The position numbers and the translations under genes were made by a program. From Acinetobacter tibetensis (lineage in GTDB: Bacteria > Pseudomonadota > Gammaproteobacteria > Pseudomonadales > Moraxellaceae), in contig NZ_CP098732.1 in the NCBI RefSeq assembly GCF_023824315.1, positions 2,604,001 to 2,668,000 of the forward strand: a stretch of DNA of 64,000 nucleotides, read 5' to 3'. A model generated the notes under the pieces. That model was not told where the DNA came from and did no database searches. It saw only the letters and a list, made by a program, of their open reading frames with translations. Below are positions 58,861 to 64,000 of this stretch, piece after piece. Every line of letters begins with the position of its first letter. Positions within the stretch are counted from its first letter, which is position 1.

Positions 58861-58893
58861 AGAAAAGCCCAGTTTATATAAACTGGGCTTTTA
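58861..58893 (+). terminator. Rho-independent terminator after ypjD-like gene
   Basis: AAAAGCCCAGTTTA / TAAACTGGGCTTTT hairpin, about 80 bp beyond the stop; A/T runs on both sides make it bidirectional, useful for the convergent beta-lactamase gene too. Confidence 0.9.
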
Positions 58894-58973
58894 TCCAATC
58901 AACAATCTATTGATTATAAATGACTTAGATAGTACATTTCGTATAAGGCGTATTATGTTGATTTTAGAGAACT

Positions 58974-60146
58974 TTAATTATCTTTCAATGTCTCAAAAAC
59001 ATTATATGCAGCCTTAATACGATCTACATTTGGTATCTTTTTATTCATTAACATAACCAATCCAAATCCTTCTTCTGGAATAAATAAAACATACGCCCCA
59101 AAGCCATTGGTCGAACCTGTTTTATGAAAAACTTTAGATTTGGGTTGCGATAATTCTTTTACAACAGGATTTGAGCCCAATAAGATTTGTTTTGAATTAC
59201 TAGCCTGCAGAATTTCAGAAGTAGTGGGATAAGAAAACATTTCCCATCCAAGTGCTTGTGTCATACCGCTATCAGCAACTTTAAAATATCCTTTGTGTGT
59301 ATCCAATATAGCTTTTTTCATAACAGGGCTATTTGTATCTACATTAAGATTCGAATTTACAAACTTAAGCATATCTGGGAGTGTTGATTTAACGCCATAT
59401 GCCTCATCCGACAATGGACCAGGATTAACCTGAATTGGCTTGTTATTTTCATCATAACCAAAAGCATAGTTCATTTTTTGTGCTTCTGGAACATTGACGT
59501 ATGTATGTTTCAAATTAAGTTTAGGAAAAACAGTCTTCTCTAATAATGAAGAGAAAGGAACATTCATCGATTTTGCAGTTAGATACCCAAAAAGTCCTAT
59601 ACTTGGATTTGAGTATTCACGATAAGTACCCGGAGGATTCTTTACTTTACAATTTTTGAAATACTCTAATATTTGCTTATCAGTTTTGATATTATCTGGA
59701 AATTGTAATGGCAAATTGCCACTTGTATACGTTAATAACTCTAATAAATTTACCTTATCAATTTCTGAATTTTTTAAAGCAGGGACGTATTTACTAGGAT
59801 GATCGTTGAACGATATTTTACCTTGATGATTAGCATATGTTCCTGAAATAGCAGTAAAAGTTTTACTTAAAGAACCTAACTCAAAAAGTGTCTGACTATT
59901 TACGCTTTTATTTGTATCTTTAGATCGGACACCATAATATTTTTCATAACTTTTACCGTTGTAAATTACACCTATAGCCATACCAGCTACACCGTACTCA
60001 TCCATAAGTGGCTTAAATGATTGGGTAACAACTTTTTCAATATTTTTCTCATTTTGACTGACTTCACTTGCATGTAAATTCATACCAAAACCTATAACCA
60101 TGGTAATAAGGCTTGCTTGAAAAAAATATTTTTGATTAAAAACCAT
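58974..60146 (-). CDS. Class C beta-lactamase, ADC-like
   Basis: The 390-aa serine beta-lactamase has a signal peptide ending MNLHA, SxxK with Ser92 (GSLSKTF), YSN at 178-180 and KTG at 342-344 (HKTGSTNGFGAYV). Long stretches match the Acinetobacter-derived cephalosporinases (YTSGNL, YSNPSIGLFG, YVNVPEAQKMNYAFGY, VNPGPL, YGVKSTLPDML), so it is ADC-like and should hydrolyse cephalosporins in the periplasm. ATG at 60146; ribosome site is weak. No insertion sequence with an outward promoter and no ampR lie next to it, so low constitutive expression is likely. Composition is AT-rich. Confidence 0.95.
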   Translation of the reverse strand: MVFNQKYFFQASLITMVIGFGMNLHASEVSQNEKNIEKVVTQSFKPLMDEYGVAGMAIGVIYNGKSYEKYYGVRSKDTNKSVNSQTLFELGSLSKTFTAISGTYANHQGKISFNDHPSKYVPALKNSEIDKVNLLELLTYTSGNLPLQFPDNIKTDKQILEYFKNCKVKNPPGTYREYSNPSIGLFGYLTAKSMNVPFSSLLEKTVFPKLNLKHTYVNVPEAQKMNYAFGYDENNKPIQVNPGPLSDEAYGVKSTLPDMLKFVNSNLNVDTNSPVMKKAILDTHKGYFKVADSGMTQALGWEMFSYPTTSEILQASNSKQILLGSNPVVKELSQPKSKVFHKTGSTNGFGAYVLFIPEEGFGLVMLMNKKIPNVDRIKAAYNVFETLKDN

Positions 60147-60149
60147 CAA

Positions 60150-60459
60150 GTTAAAGTTCTTTTAAAAAATGGGGAATATAATCTCATATACTAAATATTA
60201 CATATGTATTAATTTTTTTAAAAATAACTTCTTATATAAAAATCATCTAATCCAACAGCCATTTAACACAATAGCGCTTATACGAAGTACACTTGCATAT
60301 TAATATAAATATCAAATATTTAAAAATATCACCCAAGTGAAAATGCACAAAATACCGACTTTGAAACAAGTCAGCATTTTATTCAGCGAATTTGTCACTT
60401 TCAGCCAATAAAATTGATCAAAAAATCGCTCATATTTCAGCTTTTCCCTGATACCTCCT
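60150..60459. other. AT-rich intergenic region upstream of beta-lactamase
   Basis: I see no gene here. It should carry the beta-lactamase promoter. A reading frame at 60312-60638 on the minus strand has only a GTG start, no ribosome site and no family features. Confidence 0.4.
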
Positions 60460-60716
60460 GCTCTTGAAATTATCCGCAATTTCTGCGGATACACCTTGGG
60501 GTAAGTTTTGAGCGATTCTGTACGCTCAGGCTGACATGAATTAGGGGCCATTACGTCTATGTCACTACTGCGATTTTTCATATGATGGGGACATAGAGAA
60601 CAGGAAGTTCCAAAGAACAAAAATAAGAAAGATCGCACTAGGACTGCAAGGTACGACAGGAGTTATACCAAGCGAACCGATACGAAAAAGCCCGACAGGA
60701 TGTCGGGCTTTTTTTA
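60460..60716 (+). ncRNA. Candidate structured small RNA
   Basis: This non-coding stretch has more stems than its surroundings: ATCCGCA/TGCGGAT (about 60473-60491), GAGCG/CGCTC (about 60511-60530), CTATGTC/GACATAG spanning about 60556-60597, and a final terminator. Its GC is higher than the AT-rich flanks. No open frame with a start and ribosome site fits. Multi-copy small RNAs similar to phage C4 RNA are known in Acinetobacter; I cannot tell whether this is one. The 5' end is a guess. Confidence 0.45.
60682..60716 (+). terminator. Strong rho-independent terminator with no upstream gene
   Basis: GCCCGACA GGA TGTCGGGC stem preceded by AAAAA and followed by seven T. On the plus strand no protein gene lies upstream within 1.8 kb, so it probably ends a non-coding transcript. 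Confidence 0.9.
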
Positions 60717-60842
60717 TTGTCTAAATTTATTTCAAATAATTGCCATTATGTTAATTAAACGGTTTTATAAACTAAAGATTTGGAAATCGAATCTTTGTTT
60801 CTGCTTTTCTAATTTCATTACTGGTGAAAGAAATAGTTGTTC

Positions 60843-61259
60843 CTAAGAATACGAATAGATCCCTTGAATAGAATCATTAGATGACTCATATGAAATATAA
60901 AATCCATTATCAACCCGACCCACCCAATCAAAACTATTTTTATATTTTTCAAAAAGATATTCGATTATTTTCTTTTTTATCTCTATATCATCTGTATCAA
61001 TATCATAAGCAATACAATGAAGTTTACCTTGCCATTCTTGAAGAGAAATAAAGCCTATTGGTGTTTTTAAGTTGTACCAGTTTGACTCTTTAATAAAGTT
61101 TACTCCTGAAGTCTTTGCTTCTAAACTGAATTTAGTTTGAATTTCTGAAAAATTAGAACCAATTTCGAATATAAATGGTTCTAATACTTTATTTGTATTC
61201 AACGTATTCGTCTCTGCATGTAATAGATGATTGATAGAAATTGAAATCATAACTAGCAT
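60843..61259 (-). CDS. Small exported hypothetical protein
   Basis: The 138-aa protein starts with a short signal peptide (MLVMISISINHLLHA then ETN) and is otherwise acidic, Ile/Ser/Asn-rich, with a single cysteine (LHCIAYDIDTDD). I recognise no family. GC is low, as in the beta-lactamase gene nearby. Either ATG (61259 or 61250) could be the start; the ribosome site is weak. Confidence 0.6.
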   Translation of the reverse strand: MLVMISISINHLLHAETNTLNTNKVLEPFIFEIGSNFSEIQTKFSLEAKTSGVNFIKESNWYNLKTPIGFISLQEWQGKLHCIAYDIDTDDIEIKKKIIEYLFEKYKNSFDWVGRVDNGFYISYESSNDSIQGIYSYS

Positions 61260-61429
61260 AAAGCTTTTAACATAAGTAATTTTTAAAATTAAGTTTTCTT
61301 AAAATTAACATAATACAGCTTATGTAAAATTTAATTACACAAACCTATACCGCTCTACTGCCTTTCAAAGCCCTTCGCCTAGACAATTTGCACAAAAAAA
61401 CGTATAACACCGTTCTTCAAATTTAACTG

Positions 61430-62377
61430 GTGACTCAAACCGTGAAACTCATCCTTGCACCCATGGAAGGCTTAACTGACCCGATTATGCGTGATGTCTT
61501 AACATCCGTCGGCAGCTTCGACTGGTGTGTAACCGAGTTTATTCGTGTCACCAACTCTGTTTTACCTGATCATATTTTTCATCAGTTTTGCCCTGAATTA
61601 CTCAACGATGGGAAAACAGCTTCGGGCACCCCCGTACACGTGCAGTTTTTAGGTAATGATCCTGAAATGTTGGCAGCCAATGCCATTCGTGCTGTTGCAC
61701 TTGGTGCACCTGCTATCGATATGAACTTTGGATGCCCCGCAAAAACTGTCAATCGTCATCGTGGCGGTTCGGTATTGTTAGATGAACCTGAAGTCGTGCA
61801 CGAGTTAGTCAAAGCTGTGCGTGATGCAGTGCCTTCGCATATTCCTGTATCGGCCAAAATGCGCTTGGGCTATATGGATCGAAACTTTATGCTGGAAAAT
61901 GCCCATGCAATTGAAGATGCGGGCGCAGCTTGGGTAACGGTACATGCCCGTACCAAAGCAGATGGCTATACCCCACCTGCGTTTTGGGATCAGTTACAAC
62001 CGATTCGTGAAGCATTGAAAATTAATGTGATTGCCAATGGTGAAATCTGGACCAATGCCGATGCTAAACAATGTCGCTTAGAGTCGGGTTGTGAAGATTT
62101 GATGATAGGTCGTGGTGCTGTAACGACTCCCGATTTAACTCAATGCATCCGCCAAAACTCAGATACAGCTTTGTTGAGTTGGAATGATTTATTGGCTTTG
62201 CAAATTCGCTTTATTAACGGCCCAGCCAAAACTGAAATTGGTATGCTTGGACGTTATAAACAATGGTTAGGCATGATGTCTAAGCATTATCCTGAAGCGA
62301 AATTACTTTGGGATGAAGTAAAACGTATTAAACAATTGCATGAAATTGTAGAAAAATTAGAAGCAACTGTGCTTTAA
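61430..62377 (+). CDS. dusC: tRNA-dihydrouridine(16) synthase DusC
   Basis: The 315-aa FMN enzyme reduces U16 in tRNA. It has LAPMEGLTDPIMRDVLT, MNFGCPAKTVNRHRGGS with catalytic Cys102, VSAKMRLGY, VHARTKADGY, VIANGEIW and MIGRGA. The CDWCVTEFIRV-type opening and FINGPAKTEIG-like end fit DusC rather than DusA or DusB. Starts are GTG at 61430 or GTG at 61442; neither has a strong ribosome site. Confidence 0.93.
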   Translation: MTQTVKLILAPMEGLTDPIMRDVLTSVGSFDWCVTEFIRVTNSVLPDHIFHQFCPELLNDGKTASGTPVHVQFLGNDPEMLAANAIRAVALGAPAIDMNFGCPAKTVNRHRGGSVLLDEPEVVHELVKAVRDAVPSHIPVSAKMRLGYMDRNFMLENAHAIEDAGAAWVTVHARTKADGYTPPAFWDQLQPIREALKINVIANGEIWTNADAKQCRLESGCEDLMIGRGAVTTPDLTQCIRQNSDTALLSWNDLLALQIRFINGPAKTEIGMLGRYKQWLGMMSKHYPEAKLLWDEVKRIKQLHEIVEKLEATVL

Positions 62378-62389
62378 GTTTCAAATAAA

Positions 62390-62421
62390 GGCCATGAGAT
62401 ACTTTTCGTATCTCATGGCTG
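62390..62421. terminator. Hairpin between convergent dusC and NTF2-like genes
   Basis: GCCATGAGATAC / GTATCTCATGGC stem with TTTTC loop. The T-runs are short on both sides, so termination may be partial. Confidence 0.65.
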
Positions 62422-62437
62422 TTTCAAGCTAAAAGGA

Positions 62438-62884
62438 TTAACTCACTTCGCTCAGTAAAATAGGCAGTCCTGTTTCAAGTTGTATTGGCATAGAAATATG
62501 CTGATGCGCCACTTTCCAGACTTGCTCTACTTTCTGAAAACATATGGTGGTGCGGCACCAAAACACTTCTAAATTGGGAATTGCATCAATTTGATCGACC
62601 TTTGAAAAGCAGTGCAAGACGGCGAGTTCAGGCTGGGCAATAAGTTTAATGCCTTCACGATATACACGAATGTTTCCAGCTTTCACTGGAAGATAACGCC
62701 TCCACAATTGTTTGTACGCTTGTATACCCGTTAAATGGGTACTTACATCAATTAAACTTACATCTTCGACACAAAGATCAGCTAAAGCTTGTATATCCAT
62801 GCTTGCTACAGCTTCATCCCATTGTTTCAGCATTAATAAGATGGCATGGGCACTTTGCTCATCACCCGAAATTTCTATGCTCAT
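62438..62884 (-). CDS. NTF2-like (SnoaL-type) protein
   Basis: The 148-aa protein shows the NTF2-like fold pattern: an N-terminal helix pair (AILLMLKQWDEAVASMDIQALADLCVEDVSLIDV in pieces), then TGIQAYKQLWRRYLPV and the strand VWKVAHQHISMP typical of DUF4440/SnoaL-like proteins. Function unknown; it may bind a small ligand. It is a single-gene unit. Confidence 0.82.
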   Translation of the reverse strand: MSIEISGDEQSAHAILLMLKQWDEAVASMDIQALADLCVEDVSLIDVSTHLTGIQAYKQLWRRYLPVKAGNIRVYREGIKLIAQPELAVLHCFSKVDQIDAIPNLEVFWCRTTICFQKVEQVWKVAHQHISMPIQLETGLPILLSEVS

Positions 62885-63169
62885 CGTGTCATTCCTTTAC
62901 AGTGTATCCACTTATCATCAACATAAGCTCTGATTTTGACAGCATCACGACTTCAACGTATCTGCATACAAATTAAAAACATTCAGAGGCATTTTGTCTT
63001 TTATACACAGTCTCAGAAGGTGCACTCCCTACAGCCCTCACAAACTTTAAAACATGTGATTTTCATCACACTATAAAAACTATAGCGAAAATAATTCAGA
63101 GAATAAAGCGGTTATTTTAAAGGGCTTCCAAACCCTTATTTCCTCACCGCTTTTAGCAAATTCAATCCA
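62885..63169. other. Intergenic region without a visible gene
   Basis: I see no gene in these 285 bp. They should contain the promoter of the NTF2-like gene. Confidence 0.4.
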
Positions 63170-63200
63170 ATAAAAAAGCATGTCGATGGACATGCTTAAT
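63170..63200 (-). terminator. Terminator after the YegP-like gene
   Basis: AAGCATGTC GATG GACATGCTT hairpin; on the minus strand a run of T follows. About 20 bp beyond the YegP-like stop. Confidence 0.85.
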
Positions 63201-63216
63201 CAAGATAAATTGGGCA

Positions 63217-63552
63217 TTACACCGTTAAATCTTTAATTGTGATGGATGAGCCATTATTTTTGACTGACTCAATTCCCTTATCGCGTGATTGTTCGGAAGA
63301 GTAAAACTGACTGGTACCAATCACCTGATGGTTGGCTGCTTTTAAATTAAAATACGGCTTGCCATTACTGGCGGTTAAACGCTCATAACGACTGTCATCT
63401 GCACTATTTTTATGAACGGATTCTATTCCCACGTGCGCCGAGGCTTTTGCTTTGTACAGCTCACTGGTTAAAATTACTTCCCCATTACCCGCTTTGAGCA
63501 CAAAGCGATATTGCCCATCTTTTGCTTGACTCAGCTCAAACCATCCAGACAT
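63217..63552 (-). CDS. yegP: YegP-like DUF1508 protein, two tandem domains
   Basis: The 111-aa protein has two copies of the ~50-residue DUF1508 domain: FELSQAKDGQYRFVLKAGNGEVILTSELY...GIESV and ERLTASNGKPYFNLKAANHQVIGTSQFY...GIESV. The function of this family is not established. The gene stands alone with its own terminator. Confidence 0.9.
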   Translation of the reverse strand: MSGWFELSQAKDGQYRFVLKAGNGEVILTSELYKAKASAHVGIESVHKNSADDSRYERLTASNGKPYFNLKAANHQVIGTSQFYSSEQSRDKGIESVKNNGSSITIKDLTV

Positions 63553-63772
63553 ATTTTTATTCCTCTTGTTGTTTTCACTTTACTTATTGTTGCTTAAAAC
63601 TATTTAAGTTCTAAGAAATATAAATGACTTTTAGACAACAAAAAAGAGCATTTTTAATCAAACATTCGCTCAGCAGGAACCATTGTGATTCCTGCCGCCC
63701 CAAAACCATGCAATTTTTAGGGCGTGAGCATTAATTTTTGCTTAAGTAACTCTATAAAAACACAAGATGGCA

Positions 63773-64000
63773 TCACGTCACTGATGTAGGTACAACCACG
63801 GTTTTACCGTAAAAAGCGGCTTCCATTTCAATAATTTCCACACACAGTTGTACCGTCAAATGCATTTGCTTGGGTAATAACTGCTGTAAAGCTAGAAGTA
63901 ATTGATTGGAAATTTCTGTTTTTGTAGCTATATCTCGCCCTGAAAGCAAAGAAACCTTGACATGTACATAGGCTTGATTCGATTCACCTAAACCAATCAA
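63773..64000 (-). CDS. 5-carboxymethyl-2-hydroxymuconate isomerase-like tautomerase, partial
   Basis: 75 codons are visible; the 5' part lies beyond the right edge. AYVHVKVSLLSGRD, LLLALQQLLP and VQLCVEIIEMEAAFYGKT resemble the C-terminal two thirds of CHMI (HpaF/tautomerase superfamily). The frame reads open through 64000, so the TTG there is not a start. The family isomerises hydroxymuconates in aromatic degradation, but many members are uncharacterised. Confidence 0.8.
   Translation of the reverse strand: MIGLGESNQAYVHVKVSLLSGRDIATKTEISNQLLLALQQLLPKQMHLTVQLCVEIIEMEAAFYGKTVVVPTSVT

Noticed and set aside
58974..60149. An insertion sequence driving the beta-lactamase gene
   Set aside because: No transposase gene, terminal inverted repeats or target duplication could be seen on either side.
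60312..60638. Minus-strand frame of 108 codons
   Set aside because: GTG start without ribosome site, no domain, and it crosses the structured RNA candidate on the opposite strand.
63672..63695. GCAGGAA...TTCCTGC hairpin upstream of the YegP-like gene
   Set aside because: Stem of 7 bp with no T-run on either strand; not enough to call a terminator or regulatory element.

Overview
The window looks like a chromosomal segment of an Acinetobacter species (Moraxellaceae, Gammaproteobacteria). Pointers are the AT-rich DNA, a class C beta-lactamase closely resembling the ADC family, an ordinary gammaproteobacterial housekeeping set (yceD-rpmF-fabD-fabG-acpP, scpA-scpB-rluB, smc-zipA-ligA, ffh), and a type I secreted Bap-like giant adhesin encoded beside its own exporter. 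This assignment comes from protein recall, not a database search.

Layout. (1) 1-12.7 kb, minus strand: a biofilm-adhesin secretion locus read tolC-type outer membrane protein, ABC exporter, HlyD-type adaptor, OmpA-like lipoprotein, then a giant repeat adhesin that runs off the left edge. (2) 13.3-16.3 kb, minus: fatty-acid synthesis and ribosome genes (yceD, rpmF, fabD, fabG, acpP). (3) 16.4-20.6 kb, plus: epmC, yciO, scpA, scpB, rluB. (4) 20.7-30.2 kb, minus: a tightly packed six-gene peptide import operon with two substrate-binding proteins, an exported M3 oligopeptidase, two permeases and a double ATPase. (5) 30.9-36.3 kb, plus: a divergent TonB-dependent receptor with its own tonB-exbB-exbD-exbD. 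(6) 36.5-37.7 kb: an unrecognised lipoprotein. (7) 37.7-42.4 kb, minus: biotin genes bioH-bioA-bioF-bioC-bioD. (8) 42.6-45.9 kb: exported peroxiredoxin, small membrane protein, bacterioferritin, a decayed outer-membrane protein gene and an SDR reductase. (9) 46.0-57.8 kb: ligA, zipA, smc, a GntR regulator, a TauE/SafE permease, birA, coaX, a small hydrolase, ffh. (10) 58.0-64.0 kb: ypjD-like membrane protein, ADC-like beta-lactamase, a structured intergenic RNA candidate, a small exported protein, dusC, an NTF2-like protein, a YegP-like protein and a truncated tautomerase.

How genes work together. The T1SS genes very probably export the adjacent adhesin. The divergent blocks 4 and 5 together could form a complete envelope-spanning import route (outer-membrane receptor, private TonB motor, periplasmic peptidase, binding proteins, ABC transporter), which I regard as the most interesting system-level proposal here. 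The biotin operon has the pimeloyl-ester pathway end (bioC, bioH) and the ring-assembly genes except bioB. The birA in the window lacks a DNA-binding domain, so biotin control must use something else.

Most notable sequence-level observations: 11 near-identical 321-bp adhesin repeats with two alternating cassettes and a hybrid copy; an in-frame TAG followed by 48 open codons after the ABC exporter; shared motifs upstream of the two secretion transcription units; a bacterioferritin whose heme-ligand methionine is alanine; a frameshifted outer-membrane protein remnant; and a multi-hairpin RNA candidate ending in a strong terminator.
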